Origin: Arthrobacter terrae
Lineage (GTDB): Bacteria > Actinomycetota > Actinomycetes > Actinomycetales > Micrococcaceae
Assembly: GCF_015708085.1 (NCBI RefSeq)
Contig: NZ_JADNYM010000008.1
Span: forward strand, 121,145-185,144
Length of the DNA stretch: 64,000 bases
Reading direction: 5' to 3'
Below, piece by piece: positions 34,577 to 51,414 of the stretch. Position numbers and translations under genes: made by a program. Below the pieces are notes generated by a model. It was not told where the DNA came from. It did no database searches and was given only the letters and a program-made list of their open reading frames with translations. Numbering within the stretch: the stretch's first letter is position 1; each line of letters starts with the position of its first letter.

Positions 34577-37153
34577 ATGCGAATCCCTCTTTCATGGCTG
34601 CGCGAGTATGCCCAGGTACCGGCGGAGGCACACGCCGAAGATGTAATGGCCGAGCTGGTCAAGGTGGGGTTGGAGGAAGAAGCCGTCCACCGGCCGATGG
34701 ACCAGCTGCAGGGTCCTATTGTGGTAGGTCAGGTGCTGTCCTTGGTTAAGGAGCCGCAGACCAATGGCAAGACGATCAACTGGTGCGAAGTCCGGGTGGT
34801 CCCCGAGGGCCAGCGGCAGGCGCTGACGGGTGATGGCATCGACCCCTCCGGCGTGCAGGGGATTGTCTGTGGCGCGCACAACTTCGAGGTGGGGGACAAG
34901 GTTGTTGTTACCCTTCCCGGTGCCGTCCTGCCGGGGGATTTCCGAATTTCGCCGCGCAAAACCTATGGTCATGTTTCCGCCGGAATGATTGCCTCGGTCC
35001 GCGAGCTGGGCATCGGCGAGGATCATGACGGGATCCTGGTGCTCGGGACACTGGGCCTGGATCCGGAGCTGGGCACGGACGCACTGGAGCTGCTGGGCCT
35101 CTACGACGAAGCCGCGGAAATCAATGTCACACCGGACCGCGGATACTGCTTCAGCATCCGCGGGGTGGCGCGGGAATACGCGCATGCCACCGGCACGGTC
35201 TTCACCGATCCGGCCGACGGCGTTAATGTCACCGCTGCGTCCGGCCCGGGTTACCCCGTGCAGCTGCAGGACGAGGCGCCGATTTACGGCAAACCCGGCT
35301 GCGGCAGGTTTGTGGCCCGAACAGTGCGCGGCGTCGATGCCACTGCACCCACTCCCACCTGGATGTCCTCCCGGCTCCGGCTGGCCGGCGTCCGGTCCAT
35401 CTCACTGGCGGTGGACATCTCCAACTACGTCATGTGGGAGCTGGGCCAGCCGCTGCATTGCTACGATGCGGACAAACTTTCCGGCGACATTGTGGTGCGC
35501 CGGGCCCGCAGCGGGGAAAAGCTGGAAACCCTGGACGGCAAGGTGCGCGCACTGGACGCGGAGGACCTGCTGATCAGCGATGATTCCGGCGGCATCGGCA
35601 TTGCCGGTGTGATGGGCGGGGCCGCGACAGAGGTCTCCGCCGGTACTACCAACGTGCTGATCGAAGCCGCCCATTTTGATGAAGTCAGCATCGGCCGGTC
35701 GCGCCGCCGCCACAAACTGCCCTCGGAGGCATCCAAACGTTTTGAACGCGGGGTCGACTGGCAGATTGCCGACGTTGCAGCCCAGCGGGTGGTGGACCTG
35801 CTGGTCGAGCTGGCCGGCGGAACCGCTGAGACGACGGTAACCGACGTTGGTACTAAGCCCGCGCCCATTGTCATTGGTCTCTCGGGCGGCTATGCCTCCG
35901 CCCGCATCGGCATCGATTTCACCGATCAGCAAATAGCGACGGCGTTAAGCGACATTGGTGCCACACTTACCCCCGGTGCGGTGCAAGGTACTCAGAGCGC
36001 CGTCGGCAATTGGTACGACGTGACGGTTCCGAGCTGGCGTCCTGATCTGGAAACCCGTGACGATCTGACGGAGGAAATTGCCCGCTTGGTGGGTTATGAC
36101 AAGATTCCCGCTACCCTGCCGGTTGCCCCTCCTGGGCGCGGGCTGACCCGGGTCCAGCAGCAGCGCCGCCGCCTGGTGCAGGCACTGGCCGATGCCGGTC
36201 TGACCGAGGTTTTGGCGTATCCCTTCGCGGCCAAGTCAGATAACGAGAAATTTGGCACCGCCGATGCCGACGCGCCCCAGCAGATGATCAAACTGGCAAA
36301 CCCGATCAGCGAAGAACAAGGATACCTTCGGACGTCGATCCTGCCCGGGTTGATCGAAATTGCACGGCGCAACCACTCCCGCGGTTTCCGCGATCTTGCC
36401 GTGTTCGAGGCCGGTCTGGTGTTCCTGCCCGACGGCGGCCCGCTGGGTACGGACCATATTCCCCCGCTGGGGATCAGGCCGCCGGAGGCAGTACTCGATA
36501 CGCTGTACGACGGTTTGCCGGAGCAGCCGCTGCACATCGGGGCCGTATTGACCGGTAAGGATTCGCCGCTGGCCGCCGGCCACAGCGCCCGTGCCTGGGA
36601 CTACGCCGATGCACTGGATCTGGCCCGGCTGGCCGGAGATGTGCTCGGAGTTGAGATAGTGGTCAGCCAGGGCTCACACCAGGCTTTCCATCCCGGGCGC
36701 ACGGCCGCGCTCTCGCTGCGCAGTGGAGAGCTCATCGGTTACGCCGGTGAGCTGCACCCGAAGCTGCTCGCGGAGCTGGACATGCCGGCCCGCTCGGTGG
36801 CGTTGGAGTTGGACGCCGACAAGCTATTCAACGAGGCGCCGGATGTCATAGTGGCCAAGCACCTTTCCACCTTCCCGATCGCCACCCAAGACGTTGCCCT
36901 GGTGGTACCGGCGGAAGTTCCGGCAATACAGGTGCTGGAAGCGTTGCGTTCCGGTGCCGGTGAACTGCTGGAGGATGTTGCGCTGTTCGACGACTACCGC
37001 GGGCCCGGTCTGGGTGAGGGAAAAAAATCCCTTGCTTTCGGGCTGCGCTTCCGGGCGCCGGACCGCACGCTCACCGCAGAGGAGGCCTCCGCCGCCAGGG
37101 AAGCGGCCGTTGCGGTCGCCGCGGAGCGGTTTGGAGCCGTCCTCCGGGCTTAA
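34577..37153 (+). CDS. pheT: phenylalanine--tRNA ligase beta subunit
   Basis: 858 residues, full length. Seen in order: the EMAP-like tRNA-binding domain (about 40-155, NWCEVRVV, GIVCGAHNFEVGDKVVVTLP), the B3/B4 editing domain (about 215-390, FVARTVRGV, ISLAVDISNYVMWELGQPLH), B5 (IGIDFTDQQIATALSDIG), the core-like domain, and the C-terminal anticodon-binding FDX-ACB domain (LSTFPIATQDVALVVPAEVP). Translationally coupled to pheS. Confidence 0.98.
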   Translation: MRIPLSWLREYAQVPAEAHAEDVMAELVKVGLEEEAVHRPMDQLQGPIVVGQVLSLVKEPQTNGKTINWCEVRVVPEGQRQALTGDGIDPSGVQGIVCGAHNFEVGDKVVVTLPGAVLPGDFRISPRKTYGHVSAGMIASVRELGIGEDHDGILVLGTLGLDPELGTDALELLGLYDEAAEINVTPDRGYCFSIRGVAREYAHATGTVFTDPADGVNVTAASGPGYPVQLQDEAPIYGKPGCGRFVARTVRGVDATAPTPTWMSSRLRLAGVRSISLAVDISNYVMWELGQPLHCYDADKLSGDIVVRRARSGEKLETLDGKVRALDAEDLLISDDSGGIGIAGVMGGAATEVSAGTTNVLIEAAHFDEVSIGRSRRRHKLPSEASKRFERGVDWQIADVAAQRVVDLLVELAGGTAETTVTDVGTKPAPIVIGLSGGYASARIGIDFTDQQIATALSDIGATLTPGAVQGTQSAVGNWYDVTVPSWRPDLETRDDLTEEIARLVGYDKIPATLPVAPPGRGLTRVQQQRRRLVQALADAGLTEVLAYPFAAKSDNEKFGTADADAPQQMIKLANPISEEQGYLRTSILPGLIEIARRNHSRGFRDLAVFEAGLVFLPDGGPLGTDHIPPLGIRPPEAVLDTLYDGLPEQPLHIGAVLTGKDSPLAAGHSARAWDYADALDLARLAGDVLGVEIVVSQGSHQAFHPGRTAALSLRSGELIGYAGELHPKLLAELDMPARSVALELDADKLFNEAPDVIVAKHLSTFPIATQDVALVVPAEVPAIQVLEALRSGAGELLEDVALFDDYRGPGLGEGKKSLAFGLRFRAPDRTLTAEEASAAREAAVAVAAERFGAVLRA

Positions 37154-37179
37154 CCCGGGCCCAACTTCCACTCGGTGCA

Positions 37180-37247
37180 AAAATGACGCCGTTCCCGCAA
37201 AATGATGCCTGTATATACGCGTCATCGGGCGGGATCGGCGTCATTTT
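37180..37247. repeat. 19-bp inverted repeat after pheT
   Basis: AAAATGACGCCGTTCCCGC (37180-37198) pairs with GCGGGATCGGCGTCATTTT (37229-37247) at 18 of 19 positions. Inside is a smaller stem (ATGATGC with GCGTCAT). The 11-mer AAAATGAYGCC occurs three times in all. It may terminate pheT or be a mobile palindromic element. Confidence 0.7.
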
Positions 37248-37284
37248 CCGCTGGCGCCGTTTTTTGCAGGAGTTTTTTGCAAGG

Positions 37285-38250
37285 CTAGGGCATGAGCAGG
37301 ACCTTGCCGGTGGTTTTGCGCCCGGCCAGGTCCGAATGGGCGCGGGCGGCTTCGGCGAGCGGATAGCGCGCGCCGATCCGGACCTTCAGCGTCCCGTCTG
37401 CGGCGGCACCGAAAACCTCGCTGGCGCGCCACCGGCGTTCCTGCGGATTCCGCAGGAAATCCCCGAGCGTGGGTCGGGTGACGCTGAGGGACCCACCGGC
37501 ATTGAGCCGCTGCAGGTCAAACGGCGGCACCGGGCCTGACGCCCCGCCGAAGAGGACCAACATGCCACGGACCCGCAGCGCCGAAAGCGAGCCGTCGAAC
37601 GTATCTTTGCCGACGCCGTCGAACACTACATCCACCCCGGCACCGTCCGTCAATTCACGCACGCGGTCGGAAAAACCCTCGTAACGCAGCACTTCGTCCG
37701 CGCCGGCTTCCCGGGCCAGCTGTTCCTTCGCGTCGGTGGAGACCGTGGTGATCACCCGGGCGCCGCGGGCCTTGAGCAGCTGGGTCAGCAACAGCCCCAC
37801 CCCACCTGCCCCGGCGTGGGTGAGCACCGTCTGTCCCGGCTCCACCCTGAAGGAGGAATTCATCAGGTAGTGCGCCGTCATGCCCTGCAGCGGCAGGGCT
37901 GCGGCAATATCATCCGGAACGCCGTCGGGAACCGGCAGGGCCTTCGCTGCATCGACCACGACAAATTCCGCGTACGTGCCACTGGCCTCACAGGTGGACA
38001 CGCGCTGCCCGACCGCAAAGTCCGTGACGCCGTCGCCCACAGAGGCGACGGTGCCCGCCGCCTCTGAGCCAGGGGTCAGTGGGAACGGGACTTTGTACAG
38101 ACCGCTGCGCTGATAGGTATCGATGAAGTTCACGCCTACGGCTGCTACCTTAATCAGCAGCTGCCCGGGCCCCGGGGTAGGTTGCTCCACCTCTGCGAGT
38201 CCAAGCACCTCCGGGCCGCCGGATTCCTGCGCAACTATTGCCTTGCTCAT
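37285..38250 (-). CDS. NADPH:quinone reductase (zeta-crystallin type)
   Basis: 321 residues. The medium-chain dehydrogenase/reductase pattern is clear: VAAVGVNFIDTYQRSGLYKV, LTPGSEAAGTVASVGDGV in the first domain. VLTHAGAGGVGLLLTQLLKA is the nucleotide-binding motif, and QERRWRASEVFGAAADG lies near the end. Zinc ligands are absent, as in quinone oxidoreductases of the QOR group. It reduces quinones with NADPH. Convergent with pheT. Confidence 0.92.
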   Translation of the reverse strand: MSKAIVAQESGGPEVLGLAEVEQPTPGPGQLLIKVAAVGVNFIDTYQRSGLYKVPFPLTPGSEAAGTVASVGDGVTDFAVGQRVSTCEASGTYAEFVVVDAAKALPVPDGVPDDIAAALPLQGMTAHYLMNSSFRVEPGQTVLTHAGAGGVGLLLTQLLKARGARVITTVSTDAKEQLAREAGADEVLRYEGFSDRVRELTDGAGVDVVFDGVGKDTFDGSLSALRVRGMLVLFGGASGPVPPFDLQRLNAGGSLSVTRPTLGDFLRNPQERRWRASEVFGAAADGTLKVRIGARYPLAEAARAHSDLAGRKTTGKVLLMP

Positions 38251-38467
38251 GGGTGTACCTTTCCGTTGGGGCTGCTCGCGCCCGTAGGTGCCGCTCGTGG
38301 ACGCCCGCAGGCTATGGTCACGGCAGCCGAGCCGTCTGATTCCATGCTACGGCCGAGACAGCGCCGCTGTGCAGGGACACAATGGGAAGGACAGCCGCGC
38401 TAAGGCGGAACAGGGACGAATTGGATGCGCCGTACGCGGCAGCAACTTACATTGCGAGGGCAGTCAG

Positions 38468-38935
38468 ATGAACCGTTGGATCGGGACCATAGCAAAGGAT
38501 CTCACGCAGGGGGCGGCGGCCGGCATTGCGGCGACCGTGCCGATGAGTCTGGCCATGAAAGCCGCCCAGCGGGCGGGTCTGGTGGGGAAGCAGCCTCCCC
38601 GATCCATCACCGAAAACGCCCTGCACGCAGCAGGCGTGCCTGCATCCTCCCCGACGGTGAAAACGATTTCCACGGCGAATCACTTCCTGATCGGAGCAAG
38701 CCTGGGCGGCGTGTTCGCCGTGCTGTCCCGCGCGATGCCGCCTCTGCGCACCGGCATCGGCGGTGCGGCCTTTGGATTGTCGGTCTGGGGCGTGTCCTAC
38801 GAGAAGCTGATTCCCTCCTTGGGCCTGCTGCCGCCCGCTTCCCGCGACCAACCGGGCCGTCCATTGGCCGTGGCAGCAGCCCATGTGGTCTTTGGCGCGG
38901 CTTTGGCAGGGTGTTTGCGGGCGTTGCGCCGCTGA
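38468..38935 (+). CDS. hydrophobic DUF1440/DUF6789-like membrane protein
   Basis: 155 residues from ATG 38468. Four hydrophobic stretches are visible: TQGAAAGIAATVPMSLAMKA, ANHFLIGASLGGVFAVLSR, TGIGGAAFGLSVWGVSYEKL and VAAAHVVFGAALAGCLRAL. The internal GxA-rich pattern and YEKLIPSLGLLP resemble the DUF1440 or DUF6789 group of bacterial inner-membrane proteins, whose function is unknown. It stands alone before the arg cluster. Confidence 0.75.
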   Translation: MNRWIGTIAKDLTQGAAAGIAATVPMSLAMKAAQRAGLVGKQPPRSITENALHAAGVPASSPTVKTISTANHFLIGASLGGVFAVLSRAMPPLRTGIGGAAFGLSVWGVSYEKLIPSLGLLPPASRDQPGRPLAVAAAHVVFGAALAGCLRALRR

Positions 38936-39013
38936 CGCCGGCCCTGCTGACGCGGGCGGTGCTGTCACCAGTCAGCGCCGAAAGATCCGGGCACGCGCCG
39001 GCACTCCCACAGA

Positions 39014-39032
39014 TTATGCATATTTATTCGTA
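39014..39032 (+). promoter_or_regulatory. ARG box (ArgR operator) before argC
   Basis: TTATGCATATTTATTCGTA (39014-39032) matches the palindromic ARG box pattern (TGAAT-4 AT-ATTCA type) at most positions; a weaker half (GCATAAACG) lies about 10 bases further on. It is 32 bases before the argC start, so ArgR with arginine would block the promoter. Confidence 0.65.
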
Positions 39033-39054
39033 GCAGCGCATAAACGTACGGTAG

Positions 39055-41303
<2,249 letters not shown>

Positions 41304-41347
41304 GGGAGATTCGTCCTGAGGAACACCACAACCAGTCTAGGAACCGC

Positions 41348-42243
41348 ATGAATTCCGTAGCAGCAGCGCAGGACAAGGCAGCCACCCTGATCGAAGCGCT
41401 GCCCTGGATTCAGCGTTTCGCCGGGACCGTCGTCGTCGTTAAATACGGCGGAAACGCGATGATCAATGACGAGCTGCGCCGGGCCTTCGCCGAGGATATC
41501 GTCTTTCTGCACCACGTCGGGATCAAGCCGGTGGTGGTGCACGGCGGCGGTCCGCAGATCAATGCCATGTTGAACCGGTTGGGCATCGAATCGGAGTTCA
41601 AGGGTGGTTTGCGCATCACCACACCGGAGGCCATGGACGTCGTCCGGATGGTGCTGACCGGGCAGGTGGGCCGCGAACTGGTGGGACTGATTAACGCCCA
41701 TGGGCCATATGCAGTGGGATTGTCCGGCGAGGACGGGGCACTGCTGCAGGCCGAGCGGACCGGGACCATGATTGACGGCGAACTGGTGGATCTGGGCCAA
41801 GTGGGCGAGGTGGTCGGGGTGAATCCCGGTTCCATCCTTGATCTGCTCGACGCAGGCCGGATTCCGGTGATTTCCACCGTTGCCCCGGAACTCTCAAATG
41901 CTCAATCGGTGCTGAACGTCAACGCTGACACGGCCGCGGCGGCACTGGCCGTGGCGCTGCAGGCTTCCCGTCTGGTCATTCTGACCGACGTGGAGGGCCT
42001 ATACGGAAACTGGCCGGACAAATCATCGCTGATCTCCGCGATTGGCGCCACCGAGTTGCGCAATCTGCTGCCCGGCCTGGAATCCGGGATGATTCCTAAA
42101 ATGGGTGCCTGTCTGAAAGCGGTCGACGGCGGCGTGCCGCGTGCGGCCGTAGTCGATGGCAGGAGCGCCCACTCGATGCTGCTGGAGCTCATCACGACCG
42201 CCGGCAACGGCACCCAGGTTTTTCCGGATGAAGAGGAACAGTC

Positions 42244-42247
<4 letters not shown>
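41348..42247 (+). CDS. argB: acetylglutamate kinase
   Basis: 299 residues. Phosphorylates N-acetylglutamate. [20 protein letters not shown] carries the lysine and glycine of the ATP site; [20 protein letters not shown] is the substrate motif, and [20 protein letters not shown] the adenine side. In actinobacteria this enzyme is often inhibited by arginine. Stop and argD start overlap by four bases. Confidence 0.97.
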
Positions 42248-45301
<3,054 letters not shown>

Positions 45302-45340
45302 TGCAACGGCGCCGGAACCCCTAACGTAAGTCAAGATCAA

Positions 45341-45354
45341 TGAACCCTAATTCA
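45341..45354 (+). promoter_or_regulatory. ARG-like box before argG
   Basis: TGAACCCTAATTCA (45341-45354) carries the TGAA...TTCA ends and AT centre of an ARG box. It lies 11 bases before argG and touches its ribosome site AAGGAG, so ArgR could block initiation of argGH. Confidence 0.5.
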
Positions 45355-45365
45355 AGGAGTATGAA

Positions 45366-48031
<2,666 letters not shown>

Positions 48032-48086
48032 CCGTCGTCGTGCTGAGTATGAAGCCGGCCTGAATCTGAAGCCGACCTGAGTATGG

Positions 48087-48124
48087 AAATGCCCGCATCC
48101 GCCCTTGTGGATGCGGGCATTTTT
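48087..48124 (+). terminator. intrinsic terminator after argH
   Basis: AAATGCCCGCATCC (48087-48100) pairs with GGATGCGGGCATTT (48109-48122), a 14-base-pair stem with an 8-base loop ending in a T run. It closes the arg operon. Confidence 0.9.
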
Positions 48125-48171
48125 GTGCGGCAGAGTCGCGGTGGCGCTGCCAGTGGTGGGAATATGTTGCC

Positions 48172-48690
48172 ATGAGCGAATCATTTCGGCGCAGACTGCG
48201 GGCGCTTCCCGATTTTCCCGATTCAATGCCGGATTTTGATCCGGAAAAGGCCCCGGCGGACCCTGCGGTACTTTTCCGCGTATGGCTGGAGGACGCAGTC
48301 GTGGCCGGCGTTCCGCAGCCGCACGCCTGCAGTCTGGCTACGGCGGACGCCGGCGGCAACCTGTCCTCCCGTATGCTGATCCTGAAGAACCTGGACGGCG
48401 ACGGCTGGCACTTTGCCACTGCCCGCACCTCCCGTAAGGGCCGGGAACTTGCAGCAAATCCCCGGGCGGCGATGAACTTCTACTGGCCGCAGCTGGGGCG
48501 GCAGATCCGGTTGACGGGCACCGTCGTAGAACTGTCGGCTCAGGCTTCCGCTGCGGACTGGGCGGACAGACCCGCGGCCGACGGCGGGACGAATCCGCAG
48601 TGGCAGCTCTATGCGCTCCGGCCGTCGGAGCTTGAGTTCTGGCAGGCCCGGGCCGATCGCCGGCACATCCGGCACCGCTACGTCCTTTGA
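48172..48690 (+). CDS. pyridoxamine 5'-phosphate oxidase family protein
   Basis: 172 residues. PQPHACSLATADAGGNLSSR, MLILKNLDGDGWHFATARTS, GRELAANPRAAMNFYWPQLG and RQIRLTGTVVELS reproduce the FMN-binding split barrel of the PdxH group. The protein lacks the last 20 or so residues of classical PdxH with the Arg/His end, so it may act on a different substrate than pyridoxamine phosphate. No ribosome site was settled. Transcribed alone or with the next gene (36 bases later). Confidence 0.8.
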   Translation: MSESFRRRLRALPDFPDSMPDFDPEKAPADPAVLFRVWLEDAVVAGVPQPHACSLATADAGGNLSSRMLILKNLDGDGWHFATARTSRKGRELAANPRAAMNFYWPQLGRQIRLTGTVVELSAQASAADWADRPAADGGTNPQWQLYALRPSELEFWQARADRRHIRHRYVL

Positions 48691-48726
48691 ACGAGGTCAT
48701 CCCGATTGGGGGGATAGGCTGGGGCG

Positions 48727-49500
48727 ATGACCGAGTCTTCACCCGCAGCATTTAAGGCGACGCAGCCTTCCGCAACGCAGCTACTGGCCAACCTGGACAG
48801 CGCAGCAGGCGTCGTGCTGCACAAGGCCGCCACCCTTTCCGACGACGATCTTCGCAGCGCGTCCGCGCTCCCCAGCTGGACCCGAGGCCACGTAGTGGCG
48901 CATCTGTGCGGGGTTGCGAACGCTTTGGCGCGGCAGTGTGAATACGCGGTGCGGGGCGAAAAGATCGACTTTTACGACGGCGGCTATGAGGGACGGACGC
49001 AGGCCATCGAGGTTGCTGCGGGCCACGGTGCGGCGGAGCACCTGCGTGACTTGACGGGCGCTCTGGACCGCGTATTGACAGATATGCGCGGCCTGGCTGA
49101 CGACGGCTGGCAGCTGCCGATATCATACCGGGACGGCGTCATCTATGACGGCGGCCTGGCGCTGTGGCGGGAACTGGTGATCCATCTGTCCGATCTTGAG
49201 TTGGGACGTGGGCCGGAAACGTGGCCCGCCGACTTCTGCCGCCACCTCTTTGACTTCCTCCAGGCACGCGTGCCGGCCGGCTTGCTGCTGAAATTTCAGC
49301 CGCTCGGTCTGCCGTCCTTCACGCTGGGGAACGGCGGTGCGGGCGCCAGGACCGTCTATGTGAGCGGAATACTGACGGACATGGCCGCATGGATCGCCGG
49401 CCGTACGCCAAGCCTGGACAGCCTGCGCGCTGAAGCCGCGGCAGACGCCGTCGACCTTCCCGAGCTGCTTCCCTGGCCCGCCGCCGTCGCCCCCAAGTAA
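48727..49500 (+). CDS. maleylpyruvate isomerase family, mycothiol-dependent enzyme
   Basis: 257 residues. The N-terminal DinB-like bundle shows SAAGVVLHKAATLSDDDLRS, PSWTRGHVVAHLCGVANALA (metal His) and LALWRELVIHLSDLELGRGP (second metal region). The C-terminal domain ends with the maleylpyruvate isomerase sterol-carrier-like pattern. Members use mycothiol, the thiol of actinobacteria, in thiol-transfer or isomerase reactions; the actual substrate is not known. Confidence 0.85.
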   Translation: MTESSPAAFKATQPSATQLLANLDSAAGVVLHKAATLSDDDLRSASALPSWTRGHVVAHLCGVANALARQCEYAVRGEKIDFYDGGYEGRTQAIEVAAGHGAAEHLRDLTGALDRVLTDMRGLADDGWQLPISYRDGVIYDGGLALWRELVIHLSDLELGRGPETWPADFCRHLFDFLQARVPAGLLLKFQPLGLPSFTLGNGGAGARTVYVSGILTDMAAWIAGRTPSLDSLRAEAAADAVDLPELLPWPAAVAPK

Positions 49501-49559
49501 CGCGCAGGGTGAAACTAAGCTCTCCGGAGCAGTAGCAGGGCGGAACTACGCCGGTGTCG

Positions 49560-50477
49560 CTATGTTACGCCCTTTCCGCCGGGATAAGTTCGAGCCGGAA
49601 GCGGTCCGCCAGGTAGTTTGCGCCTGGCCTGGCTGATCTGTTTGAGCAGGATTCTCAGCCCTGTAATGACCTGTAGCGTTGCGGCCGGACGGACCCAGCG
49701 GAACCGCGGCATGTCTTTCATCGCGCCACCGGCAAAACTTGCCGTCGTGACCGCCGCAGCGCTCGCCCCCCAAGCTGCGAACGTCGCCGTACGCAGCCAC
49801 CAGTTGGACTCGTGCCGGAGGGTGAACCAGGTCCACAGCGCAGTATCGGCCAGAAAGTCTGCTTGCCGCCCGAACCGGGTTTCGGTACCGGTCGCGCGGG
49901 AAAATCGCCCATCGAGCCAGTCAGTGGCCAGTGCCACGATCGGAACCGCGTTTCCCAACCGATTCTCCAGCGCTGGAAGGTTCGCACGAATCAGCGTGAG
50001 GGAATTGGCGACCCCGAGTGTGCCCCGGTCCTCCAGCATGCCCAAGTGACTGGCTGTGAGAAACCAGCTCGCTGCCACCCATGTGCGGTGACGTGGATCT
50101 GCAAGGGCGGCCAGTCCGGCATGCAGTGCGGTCGATTCCAGCAGGGCCCGACGATGATGGAGTGCTTGCCGAACGGAGCGCTTGGTTGCCCGGATAAGAA
50201 ATTGCGACCACGCGGCCGGCGTGTAGTGACGGGCGCGAAGCGCGGACAGGAGCTCGTTGGTTGAGGCGCGGCTATCCGGTTCATCCAGGACGCTGTCACT
50301 GACAGTCCCTGCCGTGATCCCTCCTGGGAATACGTTCAAGCCGTCTCCTTCCGAAGCTGTACTGTCCGTGGCACCGCGATGTTCAGCGGGCACTGCGGGC
50401 CCAATAGGCGTGCATAATGGCTCATTTTTCCGGCCTTCTCCCTTTACGGTACGGTGATGACGGCGATGGTTCAGCAA
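49560..50477 (-). CDS. CDP-alcohol phosphatidyltransferase family protein (1)
   Basis: Frame of 305 residues. The signature DG-x2-SR-x8-G-x3-D-x3-D is visible in DWLDGRFSRATGTETRFGRQ followed by ADFLAD, where the usual Ala before Arg is Ser. Hydrophobic segments flank it (LGNAVPIVALATDWL, LRTATFAAWGASAAAVTTA, PAATLQVITGLRILL). The family transfers a phosphoalcohol from CDP-diacylglycerol or CDP-alcohol. The N-terminal 90 residues are hydrophilic and unusual, and the start position is uncertain. It faces a group of membrane-lipid-like genes on the other strand. Confidence 0.75.
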   Translation of the reverse strand: MLNHRRHHRTVKGEGRKNEPLCTPIGPAVPAEHRGATDSTASEGDGLNVFPGGITAGTVSDSVLDEPDSRASTNELLSALRARHYTPAAWSQFLIRATKRSVRQALHHRRALLESTALHAGLAALADPRHRTWVAASWFLTASHLGMLEDRGTLGVANSLTLIRANLPALENRLGNAVPIVALATDWLDGRFSRATGTETRFGRQADFLADTALWTWFTLRHESNWWLRTATFAAWGASAAAVTTASFAGGAMKDMPRFRWVRPAATLQVITGLRILLKQISQARRKLPGGPLPARTYPGGKGVT

Positions 50478-50750
50478 TATCGCTCACACATGCCGCTCAC
50501 ACAGAGGTATGGCGCAGATCCGGTGGCGGCGTGTCCTGGTGCGTGCTCGGGTGACACCGGCAGTGCCAGGCTTTCGAAAAATACCGCGTTGATCATCGAG
50601 GAGGTGTATTCCATAGCTGAGTTTATTGTGCCGGCTGAGCTTGGGATCGGGCCCAGCGGTGAGGCTGTTGCCGTGGAATGTGCACAAGCCAGCCCCCGCT
50701 CGCGGAAATATTTCAACCTCGGCAAGGACGCTCTGGGGCGCTTTGAGTAA
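50454..50750 (+). CDS. possible small ORF upstream of VTT gene
   Basis: A 98-residue frame with no recognised domain overlaps the proposed TTG start of the next gene. A purine-rich GAGGAGG near 50597 is present, so a shorter protein may start downstream of it. Codon use is not clearly coding. It may instead be leader sequence of the VTT gene. Confidence 0.25.
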   Translation: MMTAMVQQYRSHMPLTQRYGADPVAACPGACSGDTGSARLSKNTALIIEEVYSIAEFIVPAELGIGPSGEAVAVECAQASPRSRKYFNLGKDALGRFE

Positions 50751-51414
50751 ACCAGCCAAGGCGAAAGGGATCCGGGCGGTTATTCGGTTCGGGATCCTTT
50801 TGATTCTCGTGACTGCCGCCGCCGTGGCGGTGCTGGTCTTTCCGCTCCCGCCGGTCGAGGAGATCCGCAGCTATTTCAGCGCAACACTCTGGTGGGGGCC
50901 AGCGGTTTTCATCATGGCCTATGCCGCGCTGACGCTGGCTCCGGTACCCAAGAACGTCCTCTCAGTTGCGGCGGGACTGGTTTTTGGACTCGGCGGCGGC
51001 GTCGCCGTAGTCTATGCCGGCGCGATGCTCGGTTCCGTGGCCGCCTTCTGGCTGGGCCGCTGGCTGGGACGGGAGGCGGTGGAGAGATTTACCCGGACAC
51101 GGGTGGAGAAGGTCGATCGGCTACTGCGGCGGCGCGGGCTGACGGCGATGATCGGTGTTCGGCTGGTCCCCGTGTTGCCGTTTACGGCCATCAACTACGC
51201 AGCCGGGCTGACCTCCCTGGGCTGGTGGCACTACGTCCTTGGGACCGCGATCGGCATCCTTCCCGGCACGGTGAGTTTTGTGGCTCTGGGGGCGTTTGGC
51301 CTCAAGCCGGGATGGCAGCTCGACCTCGCGCTCGGCGCCCTCGGAGTGCTGACTTTGGCCGGGCTGATGGTTGCCGCTGTGCGGCACCGGAAGGGGAAGG
51401 CAGCCGATGTTTGA
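50743..51414 (+). CDS. VTT-domain (TVP38/TMEM64/DedA-like) membrane protein
   Basis: 223 residues from a TTG at 50743; an ATG at 50626 in the same frame is an alternative that would add 39 residues not typical of the family. The VTT domain shows APVPKNVLSVAAGLVFGLGG, FWLGRWLGREAVERFTRTRV, and RLVPVLPFTAINYAAGLTSL, with six hydrophobic segments. These proteins are scramblases or lipid transport helpers in the membrane. It overlaps the next CDP-alcohol gene by eight bases, suggesting joint work on lipids. Confidence 0.85.
   Translation: MSKPAKAKGIRAVIRFGILLILVTAAAVAVLVFPLPPVEEIRSYFSATLWWGPAVFIMAYAALTLAPVPKNVLSVAAGLVFGLGGGVAVVYAGAMLGSVAAFWLGRWLGREAVERFTRTRVEKVDRLLRRRGLTAMIGVRLVPVLPFTAINYAAGLTSLGWWHYVLGTAIGILPGTVSFVALGAFGLKPGWQLDLALGALGVLTLAGLMVAAVRHRKGKAADV

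Noticed and set aside
50454..50750. Firm call of a 98-residue gene before the VTT gene
   Set aside because: No domain and overlap with the VTT start; kept only as a low-confidence feature.
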